A DNA stretch of 64,000 bases from VRUE01 sp035260485 (GCA_035260485.1 DATFVC010000020.1:1-64000), one strand, 5' to 3'. Counted from the stretch's first letter, positions 23,782 to 32,472 are shown. Numbers and translations are program-made. The notes: generated by a model from the sequence alone, not told the origin.

Positions 23782-25043
23782 GCCGCAACAGGCTGGCCAC
23801 TCTGTTCGGCCTGCTCGCGGTGATGTTCGCTTCGTCCGCGGGTGGCTCTGCAGGGGGGACCGCCCCCGAGGAAGCTTTAGCTACCGCCGGGGGCGGTGGG
23901 TCCCCTGCAGCGACAGTACCCGCGGCCGAGGTGCCTGCACCTCGGCTCGAAGCGCGCGCCTGGGCGCTGGTCGACGCTCGCACTGGTGATGTGCTGGCGT
24001 CCCATGCGGCCGGGCGACGGTTGCCGGTCGCCAGCACGACCAAGCTGATGACCGCTTACGTCGCCCTGCACGAGCTGGCGCTGGAGAGGATCGTCAGGGC
24101 GGCCCCATACAGGGCGGAATACGGCGAGTCGCTGCTCGTGCTGCGGCCCGGCCAGCGGATCAGCGTCCGCGATCTTCTCTACGGCCTGATCTTGCGCAGC
24201 GGCAACGATGCCGCCTACGATCTCGCTCGCGCCGCGGCTGGATCGGAGCGGCGCTTCGTCGGCCAGATGAACAGATACGCCGCGGCACTCGGCCTTGCCG
24301 ACACGCACTACGCCAACCCGATCGGACTCGACCAGCGCGGCAACTACTCCAGCGCCGGCGACCTCGTCGCGCTGACCCGGCGGCTACTCGAGATTCCCGC
24401 CTTCGCCAAGATCGCGGCCTCGCGCCGCGCACTGCTGCGCAGCGTCCATCCCCCGCGGCGGATCTCGTCCATCAACGAGCTGCTCTCCTTGGCGCCTTGG
24501 GTCAATGGCGTCAAGACCGGCCACACTTTCGGCGCCAAGTACGTCCTGGTTGGCTCGGGTCGGCGCAAGGGGGTCGAGTTGATCGCCGCCGTCGTCGGCA
24601 CCGAGACTGACGAAGAGCGCTTCGATGACACGCTGAGCCTGCTCGAATATGGCTTCTCGAAGTACCGCAGGCGAGTGCCGATCCACGCCGGGCAGGCGTT
24701 CGCCGAGCCGTCGATCCGCTACTCGGGCGGTGCGTTGCCGCTGCGCGCAGCGAGGACCGCCGCGGTCGGCTTGCGGCGCGGCCAGCATCTCTCGGTCAGA
24801 GTGCGAGCCCCTGAGGAGGTCGAGGGTCCGCTCGGCCGTGGCGCCGTGCTGGGTCAGGCGGTCGTCTTGGTCGATGGGCTGCGGGCGGCTTCGGTGCCGC
24901 TGCGCGCCGGCCGCGCCGTGCCGAAGGCGAGCACACTCGACCGGGTGCGCAGCTTCCTCGACGACAATGTGCTCTGGATCGTGTTGGCGCTGTCCGCGAT
25001 ACTGATCGCAGCCGTCCTTCTGAGGCGCCTTAGGCGACAATGA
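23778..25043 (+). CDS. D-alanyl-D-alanine carboxypeptidase (PBP5-like, S11)
   Basis: 421 aa from GTG 23778. An N-terminal signal/anchor (LATLFGLLAVMFASS) and a Gly/Ala/Pro linker precede the transpeptidase-like domain with all three motifs: Ser86-TTK89, SGN in LRSGNDAAYDLA, and KTG in GVKTGHTFGAKYVLVGSG. The C-terminal domain is followed by a membrane helix (VLWIVLALSAILIAAVLLRR). It trims stem pentapeptides in the wall. The linker is encoded by a long GC-rich inverted repeat (23848-23910). It is coupled to the LysM gene upstream and the PfkB kinase downstream. Confidence 0.92.
   Translation: MSRNRLATLFGLLAVMFASSAGGSAGGTAPEEALATAGGGGSPAATVPAAEVPAPRLEARAWALVDARTGDVLASHAAGRRLPVASTTKLMTAYVALHELALERIVRAAPYRAEYGESLLVLRPGQRISVRDLLYGLILRSGNDAAYDLARAAAGSERRFVGQMNRYAAALGLADTHYANPIGLDQRGNYSSAGDLVALTRRLLEIPAFAKIAASRRALLRSVHPPRRISSINELLSLAPWVNGVKTGHTFGAKYVLVGSGRRKGVELIAAVVGTETDEERFDDTLSLLEYGFSKYRRRVPIHAGQAFAEPSIRYSGGALPLRAARTAAVGLRRGQHLSVRVRAPEEVEGPLGRGAVLGQAVVLVDGLRAASVPLRAGRAVPKASTLDRVRSFLDDNVLWIVLALSAILIAAVLLRRLRRQ
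23848..23910. repeat. Long GC-rich inverted repeat inside the carboxypeptidase gene
   Basis: Arms at 23848-23868 and 23888-23910 share CTGCAGGGG and ACCGCCCCCG on opposite strands around a small internal mismatch, with a 19-base loop containing AGCTTTAGCT. It encodes the Gly/Ala/Pro linker after the signal peptide. It could be an inserted palindromic element tolerated in a disordered segment, or an mRNA hairpin. Confidence 0.55.
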
Positions 25044-25996
25044 TCCTGACCGTAACCCTCAACGCCGCGATCGACCGCACCGTCGCGGTTCCGAACTTCC
25101 GCCTCGGCCACCGTCACCGGGCAGTCGAGAGCCGCACGGTCGCCGGCGGCAAGGGCATCAACGTCGCTCGGGCCCTGCGCCTGCTGGGGCGCCCGGTAGT
25201 CGCCGCCGGCTTTGCCGGCGGGCCGACTGGCAACCGCATGCTCGAGCAGTTGCGCAAGGAGGCGATCCTGACCGACTTCACCTGGATCGCGGGCGAGACG
25301 CGGATCAACATGGCGGTAATCGACCCGACTTCCGGCGAGCAGACCGAGATCAACGAGCGCGGTCCGGCGGTCAGCCCTGAGGAGGTGGAGCGCTTCGTCG
25401 AGCGGCTGCGATACCTCGCCGACGGCGCGAAGATCTGCGTGCTGGCCGGCACCTTGCCGCCCGGCGCCGGGGCGGAGCTCTATGCGCGCCTGGTCGAGGA
25501 CCTGCGCGATTGCGGCGCCACATCCATCCTCGACTCCGAGGGAGAGGCGATGCTGGCTGGCTTGCGCGCCGGCGCCTCGGTCGTCACCCCCAACGAGCGC
25601 GAGGCGGAGGAGCTGGTCGGGCAGGAGTTTGCCGACGGCGACGACTTCGTCCAGGGCCTTTCCGAGCTGGTGCGCCTGGGCGCCGGCGAAGCGGCGATCA
25701 CGCGGCCTGACGGCTGTGTCGCGGTGGTCGGCCAGGGCGCCGAGCGGCGCGTGCTCGAAGTCCGCACCAAAGCGCTCGAGCCGGTCTCGACGGTTGGCTC
25801 AGGCGACGCCTTCCTCGCCGGCTACGTGGCTGGCCTCTACGACGGCCGTGAGCCGGAGCAGTGCCTTGCCTATGGCGTCGCCTGCGGCGCCGAGTCGACC
25901 CAGCACTTCGGCGCCGGCACCATCGATCCCAATCGAGTCGAGCGCCTGCTCGACGAGGTCGAGGTGCGTGATCTGGAGGTCCACGCGGAAGTGTAG
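25040..25996 (+). CDS. PfkB-family hexose/1-phosphofructokinase
   Basis: 318 aa, coupled by ATGA to the carboxypeptidase gene. It has PfkB (ribokinase-like) features: ILTVTLNAAIDRTVAVPNFR, the first signature VAGGKGINVARALRLLG, ITRPDG and the second signature VSTVGSGDAFLAGYVAGLYD with catalytic Asp. It resembles FruK/LacC: it would phosphorylate fructose-1-phosphate or tagatose-6-phosphate using ATP. No fructose PTS genes are nearby, so the sugar is not settled. Confidence 0.88.
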   Translation: MILTVTLNAAIDRTVAVPNFRLGHRHRAVESRTVAGGKGINVARALRLLGRPVVAAGFAGGPTGNRMLEQLRKEAILTDFTWIAGETRINMAVIDPTSGEQTEINERGPAVSPEEVERFVERLRYLADGAKICVLAGTLPPGAGAELYARLVEDLRDCGATSILDSEGEAMLAGLRAGASVVTPNEREAEELVGQEFADGDDFVQGLSELVRLGAGEAAITRPDGCVAVVGQGAERRVLEVRTKALEPVSTVGSGDAFLAGYVAGLYDGREPEQCLAYGVACGAESTQHFGAGTIDPNRVERLLDEVEVRDLEVHAEV

Positions 25997-25999
25997 GCT
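25994..25999 (+). promoter_or_regulatory. Putative -10 (TAGGCT) of guaB3-guaA
   Basis: TAGGCT includes the TAG stop codon of the PfkB gene and lies 36 bases before the guaB3 start, which has its own GGAGG. This would give a leader of about 30 bases. It is the same TAGGNT pattern as at the leaderless starts. Confidence 0.35.
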
Positions 26000-26035
26000 G
26001 ACTGTTCACCGCCACAACTTCCCTGGAGGATCGAT

Positions 26036-27241
26036 TTGGAGATCGATATCGGTCGAGGCAAGAAGGGGCGGCGCGCCTACGGATTCGATGACATCGCGAT
26101 CGTTCCGTCGCGCCGCACCCGCGATCCCGACGACATAGACATCAGCTGGGACCTTGGCCCCTATCGCTTCGAGCTGCCGCTCGTCGCCTCGGCGATGGAC
26201 GGGGTGGTCAGTCCCGATACCGCCGTCCTCGTCAACCAGATCGGCGGTCTCGGGGTGCTCAACCTGGAGGGAATCTGGACCCGCTTCGAGAACGCCGAGG
26301 AGCAGCTGGAGAAGATCGCCGCTGCCCCCAAGCACCTGGCGACCCGGATCATGCAGGAGATCTACGCCCAGCCGGTGCAGCCGGAGCTGATCGGCAAGCG
26401 GATCGCCGAGATCAAGGAGCGCGGCGCCGTCGCCTGCGGCTCACTGACCCCGCAGAAGGTGCGCGAGCACTATGAGATCGCGATCGAGGCCGGAATCGAC
26501 ATCCTCGTCATCCAGGGCACGGTGATCTCGGCCGAACACGTCTCGACCACGGTCGAGCCGCTCAACCTGAAGGAGTTCATCTCAGAGGTGCCGGTGCCCA
26601 CGGTGGTCGGCGGCTGCGCCTCCTACTCGACCGGGCTGCATCTGATGCGGACCGGCGCCGTCGGCGTCCTCGTCGGAGTCGGCCCTGGCGCCGCCTGCAC
26701 CACGCGCGGCGTGCTTGGGATCGGCGTCCCGCAGGCGACCGCGATCGCCGACGTCGCCGCGGCCCGCGCCCAGCACATGCTGGAGACCGGCGAATACGTC
26801 AACGTGATCGCCGACGGCGGCATGCGCACCGGCGGCGACGTCTCCAAGGCGATCGCGGTCGGCGCCGACGCGGTGATGGTCGGCTCGCCGCTCGCCCGTG
26901 CCAAGGAGGCGCCCGGTCGCGGCTTCCACTGGGGGATGGCGACCTTCCACCCTTCGCTGCCGCGCGGCACCCGCGTCTCGACCACACAGGACGGGACGAT
27001 GGAGGAGATCCTGCTCGGCCCCGCCCAGGAGAACGACGGCACCTTCAACCTGATGGGTGCGCTGAAAGCCTCGATGGCCACCACGGGCTATGAGGACATC
27101 CGCTCCTTCCAGCGGGCCGAGGTGATGGTCGCTCCGGCGCTGATGAGCGAGGGCAAGAAGCTGCAGAACGAGCAGTCGGTCGGGATGGGCTCGAACGGTC
27201 GCGCGGCGGTTTCCGCCGGTGTTGGAGTCGCCGACGACTGA
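26036..27241 (+). CDS. GuaB3-type IMP dehydrogenase family protein
   Basis: 401 aa with a TTG start preceded by GGAGG. It has the IMPDH/GMPR barrel: FDDIAIVPSRRTRDPDDIDI, SAMDGVVSPDTAVL, the catalytic-loop motif GVGPGAACTTRGVLGIGVPQ with its Cys, and IADGGMRTGGDVSKAIAVGA. CBS domains are lacking, as in the actinobacterial GuaB3 group. Whether it makes XMP from IMP or acts in salvage is not fixed by sequence; its 23-base overlap with guaA supports a role in guanine nucleotide metabolism. Confidence 0.92.
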   Translation: MEIDIGRGKKGRRAYGFDDIAIVPSRRTRDPDDIDISWDLGPYRFELPLVASAMDGVVSPDTAVLVNQIGGLGVLNLEGIWTRFENAEEQLEKIAAAPKHLATRIMQEIYAQPVQPELIGKRIAEIKERGAVACGSLTPQKVREHYEIAIEAGIDILVIQGTVISAEHVSTTVEPLNLKEFISEVPVPTVVGGCASYSTGLHLMRTGAVGVLVGVGPGAACTTRGVLGIGVPQATAIADVAAARAQHMLETGEYVNVIADGGMRTGGDVSKAIAVGADAVMVGSPLARAKEAPGRGFHWGMATFHPSLPRGTRVSTTQDGTMEEILLGPAQENDGTFNLMGALKASMATTGYEDIRSFQRAEVMVAPALMSEGKKLQNEQSVGMGSNGRAAVSAGVGVADD

Positions 27242-28805
27242 GGCCGGCGCTTCCACGGCGCCGGCCCAGGCCTCCGAGGAGGTTCTCGTCCTTGATTTCG
27301 GCGGCCAGTACTCGCAGCTGATCGCGAGGCGGATTCGCGAATGTGGGGTGTTTGCGGAGTTGTTGCCAGCAACTGCATCCGCTGAGTCGATTCGGGAGCG
27401 GGCGCCGAAGGGGCTGGTGCTCTCCGGCGGGCCGGCTTCTGTGTACGAGCCCGGTGCGCCGGCGTTTCCTACCGAGTTGCTGGACCTCGGAATCCCGATG
27501 CTGGGGATTTGTTATGGCATGCAGGCGATGGTCCAGGCGCTGGGGGGGAAGGTCGAAGCGGCCGAGTCGGGGGAGTTCGGACGCGCCGAATTGACCCTGC
27601 GCAATGCTGGTGGCCGTCTGCTGGGCGGGCTGCCGGAGGAGCAGAGCTGCTGGATGAGCCACCGCGACGCCGTCTTCGAGCCCCCGCCCGGCTTCGCCGC
27701 GCTCGCCTCCACCCCCGCGTCGCCTGTCGCCGCCTGCGAGGCGCCCGATCGGGGCCTCTACGGGATCCAGTTCCACCCCGAGGTCGTCCACACCCCCTAC
27801 GGCACCGAGGTCCTGACTCGCTTCCTGCGCGAGATCGCCGGCTGCGAGGAGCAGTGGTCGCCGCAGTCGGTGATCGCCGAGCAGGTGGCGGCGATCCGCG
27901 CCCAGGTGGGCGAGGGCAAGGTGATCTGCGGGCTATCCGGCGGGGTCGACTCCTCGGTCGCGGCGCTGCTCGTCCATCAGGCGGTAGGGGAGCAGCTGAC
28001 CTGCGTCTTCGTCGATCACGGCCTGATGCGGCTCAACGAGGCCGAGCAGGTGGTCGAGGCGTTCGGCCGGTTCGGCATCCCGCTCGTCCACGTCGACGCC
28101 GAAGAGCGCTTTCTCGCCAAGCTCGCCGGAGTCGACGACCCCGAGCGCAAGCGCAAGATCATCGGTGAGGAGTTCATCCGTGTCTTCGAGGAGGAGGCGG
28201 CGAAGCTTGACGAAGTCCGCTTCCTCGTCCAGGGCACCCTCTACTCGGACGTGATCGAGTCGGGCGGCAGCGATCATGCGGCGACGATCAAGTCCCACCA
28301 CAACGTCGGCGGCCTGCCCGACGACCTCGAGTTCGAGCTGGTCGAGCCGCTGCGGATGCTGTTCAAGGACGAGGTGCGAGCGGTCGGCGCCGAGCTGGGC
28401 ATGCCCGAGCGGATGGTCTGGCGCCAGCCCTTCCCGGGGCCGGGTCTGGGGATACGGATCGTCGGCGGCGAGGTGAACAGAGAGCGCCTCGACATCCTCC
28501 GTGCGGCCGATGCGATCCTGCAGGAGGAGATCCGCGCCGCCGAGCTCTACCGGCAGCTCTGGCAGTCCTTCTGCGTGCTGCCGGTCGTGCGCTCGGTCGG
28601 GGTGCAGGGTGACGGCCGCACCTACGCCTACCCGATCGTGATCCGCGCCGTCACCTCCGACGATGCGATGACCGCAGACTGGGCCCGCCTGCCGTATGAC
28701 CTGCTCGAGCGCGTCTCCAACCGAATCATCAACGAGATCAAAGACGTCAACCGCGTGGCACTCGATATCTCGTCGAAGCCTCCGGCGACCATAGAGTGGG
28801 AGTGA
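27219..28805 (+). CDS. guaA: GMP synthase (glutamine-hydrolysing)
   Basis: 528 aa. The N-terminal class I glutaminase has LDFGGQYSQLIARRIRE, the nucleophile Cys in LGICYGMQAM, and the HPEV triad region. The middle ATP-pyrophosphatase has SGGVDSSVAALL; the C-terminal dimerisation domain has FPGPGLGIRIVGG and the usual ending LDISSKPPATIEWE. It converts XMP to GMP. It starts with GTG (27219) or the adjacent TTG, overlapping guaB3 by 23 bases. Confidence 0.96.
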   Translation: MLESPTTEAGASTAPAQASEEVLVLDFGGQYSQLIARRIRECGVFAELLPATASAESIRERAPKGLVLSGGPASVYEPGAPAFPTELLDLGIPMLGICYGMQAMVQALGGKVEAAESGEFGRAELTLRNAGGRLLGGLPEEQSCWMSHRDAVFEPPPGFAALASTPASPVAACEAPDRGLYGIQFHPEVVHTPYGTEVLTRFLREIAGCEEQWSPQSVIAEQVAAIRAQVGEGKVICGLSGGVDSSVAALLVHQAVGEQLTCVFVDHGLMRLNEAEQVVEAFGRFGIPLVHVDAEERFLAKLAGVDDPERKRKIIGEEFIRVFEEEAAKLDEVRFLVQGTLYSDVIESGGSDHAATIKSHHNVGGLPDDLEFELVEPLRMLFKDEVRAVGAELGMPERMVWRQPFPGPGLGIRIVGGEVNRERLDILRAADAILQEEIRAAELYRQLWQSFCVLPVVRSVGVQGDGRTYAYPIVIRAVTSDDAMTADWARLPYDLLERVSNRIINEIKDVNRVALDISSKPPATIEWE

Positions 28806-28813
28806 TCGGAAGC

Positions 28814-28819
28814 TAGGGT
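28814..28819 (+). promoter_or_regulatory. Putative -10 (TAGGGT), leaderless
   Basis: TAGGGT ends 8 bases before ATG 28828, with no Shine-Dalgarno sequence between. This is consistent with an own, leaderless transcript for the membrane protein rather than read-through from guaA only. Confidence 0.35.
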
Positions 28820-28827
28820 CGGCGGCG

Positions 28828-29604
28828 ATGCCCTCCTTCGCCGTCTCGATTGCGATCCTCAGCCTCTTGCAGGCGGCGCTCGTCGCCCTGCCGCAGCCGC
28901 GCCGGTTCGCCTGGCTCGATGCCTTTCGCAGTCCCTGGTGGGCGCTCGTTCCGGCGCTCTCGATCGTCGTCGTGATTGGGGTCGTCGCCTTGGAGGGCGA
29001 ATCGGCAACTGTCCTTTCCTGGCTGGCGCTGGTCGCGGTGCCGCCCTTCGCGGCGCTGGCTCTGGGCTGGCTGATCCGCGGCGGCCGCCCCGCCTGGGCG
29101 GTGGCGACCGTGCCGTTCTTCGCGCTCGCCTGGGCGTCGCCGGGATCGCTCGCCGGCGAGGCCGCGGCGACGGCGCTGACCGCGCTCGGCTGCGTGGGGC
29201 TCGGCTGGCTGCTGGTCTCCGTTGCGCCAGCGTTTTGGTTGAAGCTGGGGATCTATGCGATGGCCGCGGTCGACACCTGGTTTGTCGCCACCGAGTTGCT
29301 GCAGGGCCCGAACGCGGTACTCACCGTTGCCGCTCCAGCCGGCCTGCCGCGTCTGCAGGCGATCCATTTTGGCTCCGCCATGATGGGCTTCGGCGATCTC
29401 TTCGTCGCCGCAACCCTCGGCTGTCTGCTGGCCCGCAACCGGGGGCGCCAGCGACGCGCCGCCCTGCTGGTTGCCATCCTCGCCCTCGCCTTCGACCTGC
29501 TCTTCTTCGCGGTCGACACGCTGCCGGCAACGGTCCCGGTTGCGCTGGCGCTGGCCTTGACCGAGCTGTGCGACCGCCGCGCCCCTAGGCCGCAAAGCGC
29601 TTGA
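28828..29604 (+). CDS. Polytopic membrane protein with GxGD/presenilin-like motifs
   Basis: 258 aa with about eight or nine hydrophobic helices and short loops. Three features recall A22 (presenilin/SPP-like) intramembrane aspartyl proteases: Asp149 in a helix (YAMAAVDTWFV), Asp190 in FGSAMMGFGDLFVAAT (a G-x-G-D site preceded by a proline-rich loop with GPNAVLTVAAPAGLP), and LPATVP (232-237) near the last helix, where the PAL motif would lie. The order and spacing fit the archaeal/bacterial SPP-like pattern, but the motifs are short and the tyrosine before the first Asp is displaced. It may otherwise be an unrelated membrane protein. The start is ATG 28828. Confidence 0.7.
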   Translation: MPSFAVSIAILSLLQAALVALPQPRRFAWLDAFRSPWWALVPALSIVVVIGVVALEGESATVLSWLALVAVPPFAALALGWLIRGGRPAWAVATVPFFALAWASPGSLAGEAAATALTALGCVGLGWLLVSVAPAFWLKLGIYAMAAVDTWFVATELLQGPNAVLTVAAPAGLPRLQAIHFGSAMMGFGDLFVAATLGCLLARNRGRQRRAALLVAILALAFDLLFFAVDTLPATVPVALALALTELCDRRAPRPQSA

Positions 29605-29689
29605 TCGCCGTCGCAACGGCCGCCGGCTGGTCCTCTGGCGTGGAGCTGTAGGCATCATCGATCCGGACGAGCTCCCATGCCTCAATCAA
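29585..29689 (-). pseudogene. C-terminal fragment of an alpha/beta-hydrolase-like gene
   Basis: Minus-strand frame of 34 codons plus TAG: IEAWELVRIDDAYSSTPEDQ then PAAVATAIKRFAA. This matches the last strand and helix of alpha/beta hydrolases (conserved 'v.I.da.tf.PeDqPe.la.aI..F'), although the catalytic His position is not preserved (Tyr-Ser). It overlaps the end of the membrane protein gene by 20 bases and stops at the metal-uptake operator. The rest of the gene is missing, so it is a remnant. Confidence 0.5.
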
Positions 29690-29691
29690 AA

Positions 29692-29720
29692 GAGAATGAG
29701 TCTCACTCTTATGCTAGATT
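29692..29720 (+). promoter_or_regulatory. Operator and -10 of the metal-uptake operon
   Basis: GAGAATGAG (29692-29700), T, CTCACTCTT (29702-29710) is a 9-base inverted repeat with 7 of 9 pairs, AT-richer than its surroundings. TAGATT (29715-29720) directly follows and is a good -10. A Fur/Zur-type repressor bound here would block transcription; the Fur-family gene at the end of the cluster is the obvious candidate (inferred). Confidence 0.6.
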
Positions 29721-29784
29721 GCGCTCGCCGGAGCGGACCAAGTCCACCCGCCGCATTCCAATCTCGCCCCGACAAGGAGACTCG

Positions 29785-30714
29785 ATGTCCGCACCGCGCC
29801 CTCGCGCCCTCGCCTTCGCTCTCGCCCCGGTCGCCCTCGTCGTCGCGCTTCTCGCCGGCTGCGGGTCCGGCTCCAGCTCAGCCGGCTCCGGCGGCAGGCT
29901 GAACGTGGTCGCCGCCGAGGACTTCTGGGGCAGCCTCGCCGAACAGCTGGGTGGGGACCGGGTGCAGGTGACCAACATCATCACCAATCCGGCAGCCGAT
30001 CCACATGACTACGAACCGACCAGCGAAGATGCGCGCACGATGGCCGGCGCCCAACTGGCGATCGTCAACGGCATCGGCTACGACCAGTGGGCAACGAAGT
30101 TGCTCGCCGCCAACCCCAGCTCGGGGCGAACGGTTTTGACGGTCGGCGATCTGCTGGGGCTGAAGGACGGCGACAACCCACACCAGTGGTACTCGCCCAC
30201 CTCGGTGCAGATGCTGATCGAAGAGATAACCGCCGACTACAAGAAGGCGGATCCCGGCCACGACTCCTACTTCGACCAGCAGCGCGCCGCCTTCGAAGCC
30301 AAAGGCCTGGCCGAATACCACGGCCTGATCTCCCAGATCAAGGCCCGCTACGGCGGAACCCCGGTTGGGGCCTCGGAGAGCATCTTCGAACCGCTGGCTC
30401 CGGCGCTCGGCCTGAAGCTGATCACGCCTCAAGGCTTCCTGGACGCGATTTCCGAGGGAACCGAACCCACCCCAGCCGACAAGGCCACAACTGACAAGCA
30501 GATCGCCGACAAGCAGATCGAGGTTTGGGTCTACAACAGCCAGAATGCAACCCCCGACGTACAGCGTCTCAACGAAGCCGCCAAATCGGCGGCGATCCCG
30601 ATCTCCACGGTCACGGAGACGATGACGCCCGAGGGAGCCAGCTTCCAGGCTTGGATGTCACGGCAATTGGAGGAATTGCGAACGGCGCTCGCCAAGGCCG
30701 CCGAAAGGGAATGA
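29785..30714 (+). CDS. Zinc/manganese ABC transporter substrate-binding lipoprotein
   Basis: 309 aa from ATG 29785 (AAGGAG upstream). It has a lipoprotein signal ending in LLAGCGS. It belongs to the cluster A-I/ZnuA family: VVAAEDFWGSLAEQLGGDRV, the metal-site loop NPAADPHDYEPTSEDARTMA, DNPHQWYSP, then ASESIFEPLAPALGL, where many ZnuA proteins have His as third ligand, and WVYNSQNATPDVQRL. There is no His-rich loop. It should capture Zn2+ or Mn2+ at the cell surface. ATGA overlaps with the ATPase gene. Confidence 0.9.
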   Translation: MSAPRPRALAFALAPVALVVALLAGCGSGSSSAGSGGRLNVVAAEDFWGSLAEQLGGDRVQVTNIITNPAADPHDYEPTSEDARTMAGAQLAIVNGIGYDQWATKLLAANPSSGRTVLTVGDLLGLKDGDNPHQWYSPTSVQMLIEEITADYKKADPGHDSYFDQQRAAFEAKGLAEYHGLISQIKARYGGTPVGASESIFEPLAPALGLKLITPQGFLDAISEGTEPTPADKATTDKQIADKQIEVWVYNSQNATPDVQRLNEAAKSAAIPISTVTETMTPEGASFQAWMSRQLEELRTALAKAAERE

Positions 30715-31589
30715 GCATGCAGGCACCGCTCGTCGAGCCCGTCGAGCCCATTGAGCAACCGGCCGCGGAGGAGGCGATAAGCCTCCATGGCGCTACCGCC
30801 AGGCGCGGCGGCCGTCCCATATGGTCGGGTGTCGACCTCAGCGTCGGCCAGGGAGAGTTCGTCGCGGTCCTCGGTCCCAACGGGTCCGGGAAGTCGACGC
30901 TGGTCTACGTGCTGCTCGGGCTGCTGCCGCTCAGCGAAGGCAGGGCAACGGTCCTTGGCCGCCCGCCCGGGGCCGCGAAATCCCAGATTGGCTACCTGCC
31001 GCAGCGGCGCAGCTTCGACTCGGGGACGCGGATTCGCGGCGCAGACCTGGTGCGCCTCGGCCTCGACGGGACGCGCTGGGGATTCCCGCTGCCGGCGGCG
31101 CTGAGTGCAACCGGGCGGGCCGCCAGACGCCGGGTTCAGGAGACGATCGAGCTGGTTGGCGCCGGCTCCTGCGCCTGGCGTCCGATCGGGGCGCTCTCCG
31201 GCGGGGAGCAGCAGCGGCTGTTGATCGCCCAGGCGCTCGTTCGCCGTCCACGGATGCTATTGCTCGACGAGCCTCTCGACAGCCTCGACCTCAGCAACCA
31301 GGGCGCGGTGGCGGCACTCGTGCAACGGATCTGCGAGAGCGAGGGAGTGACGGTGCTGCTGGTCGCCCACGACGTCAACCCGATCCTGCCTTACCTGGAC
31401 CGGGTGATCTACTTCGCCGGCGGCCGGGGCGTCGAAGGCACCCCGCGCCAGGTGATCGACGGCCCCACCCTGAGCGGCCTCTACGGCGTGCCGGTCGAGG
31501 TGTTGGAGACCTCCGACGGCCGCCTCGTCGTCGTCGGCACGCCCGAGCCACCCGCCCACCACCACTCGCGCCATGAGCACGACCACTGA
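30711..31589 (+). CDS. Metal ABC transporter ATP-binding protein
   Basis: 292 aa from ATG 30711 (ATGA with the substrate-binding protein). It has Walker A GPNGSGKST, Q-loop YLPQRRSFD, signature LSGGEQQRLLIAQAL, Walker B MLLLDEPLDSLD and the switch His in LLVAHDVN. The C-terminus is His-rich (PPAHHHSRHEHDH), suggesting metal contact. It energises import with the two permeases that follow. The frame extends back to 30525 but lies inside the previous gene. Confidence 0.93.
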   Translation: MSMQAPLVEPVEPIEQPAAEEAISLHGATARRGGRPIWSGVDLSVGQGEFVAVLGPNGSGKSTLVYVLLGLLPLSEGRATVLGRPPGAAKSQIGYLPQRRSFDSGTRIRGADLVRLGLDGTRWGFPLPAALSATGRAARRRVQETIELVGAGSCAWRPIGALSGGEQQRLLIAQALVRRPRMLLLDEPLDSLDLSNQGAVAALVQRICESEGVTVLLVAHDVNPILPYLDRVIYFAGGRGVEGTPRQVIDGPTLSGLYGVPVEVLETSDGRLVVVGTPEPPAHHHSRHEHDH

Positions 31590-32472
31590 GCTCGCCGGCC
31601 TCTCCTGGCATCCGGTCAGCGACTTCGAAGCGCTGACCGAATTCCCGTTCATGGTGCAGGCGCTCCAGGCTGGGACGATCGTCGCCGTGATGGCCGGGAC
31701 GATCGGCTGGTTCATGGTCCTGCGCCGCCAGGTATTTGCCGGCCACACCCTCTCGGTGATCGCCTTTCCCGGTGCCGCCGGCGCCACTCTGGCGGGGCTG
31801 CCACTGGCGCTCGGCTACTTCGGTGCCTGCGGCGTCGGGGCGCTGGTGCTGTCGCGGGTCAGCCGCTCCGAGGAGAGCGGCCTCAGCAGCGAGTCCGCCG
31901 CGATCGGCACCGTAGGGGCCTTCGGCCTCGGCCTGGGATTCCTCTTCGTCAGCCTCTACGGCGGTCAGCTCACCAGCCTGGAGTCGCTGCTCTTCGGGAC
32001 CTTCCTCGGGATCACCGCTGCCCAGGTGCAGACCTTGCTGTGGATCGGCCTAGCCGCGCTCGCGATCCTCGCCCTGATCGGCCGGCCGCTGCTGTTCGCC
32101 TCGGTCGACGGGGCTGTCGCCCGCGCCGCCGGCGTGCCGGCTGAGGCGCTCGCTCTGGCCTTCCTGCTCCTTCTCGGGCTGGCGGTGGCGGCGACCGCCG
32201 AGATAACCGGCGCCCTGCTGGTCTTCGCCCTGCTGGTAACCCCGGCGGCGACCGCCCAGCAGGTCACCGCGCGCCCCGGTCCGGGCCTGGCGCTCTCTGT
32301 GGCACTTGCCCTCGCGGTCACCTGGCTCGGCCTCGGCATCGCCTACTTCTCGCCCTACCCGGTCGGGTTCTGGGTGACGAGCCTGTCCTTCGGCCTCTAC
32401 CTGGTGGTGCGACTCCTGCTCATCGCCCTCGCGCGTCTTCACCATTCGCAGCCCCTCGGAGCGCCAGCCTGA
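31573..32472 (+). CDS. Metal ABC transporter permease 1 (ABC-3 family)
   Basis: 299 aa, overlapping the ATPase gene by 17 bases. About eight or nine membrane helices; ABC-3/ZnuB features include GWFMVLRRQVFAGHTLSVIA near the N-terminus, SLLFGTFLGIT, and the ATPase-coupling region AEITGALLVFALLVTPAATA. It likely pairs with the second permease downstream to form a heterodimeric channel. It overlaps that gene as TGATG. Confidence 0.9.
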   Translation: MSTTTELAGLSWHPVSDFEALTEFPFMVQALQAGTIVAVMAGTIGWFMVLRRQVFAGHTLSVIAFPGAAGATLAGLPLALGYFGACGVGALVLSRVSRSEESGLSSESAAIGTVGAFGLGLGFLFVSLYGGQLTSLESLLFGTFLGITAAQVQTLLWIGLAALAILALIGRPLLFASVDGAVARAAGVPAEALALAFLLLLGLAVAATAEITGALLVFALLVTPAATAQQVTARPGPGLALSVALALAVTWLGLGIAYFSPYPVGFWVTSLSFGLYLVVRLLLIALARLHHSQPLGAPA

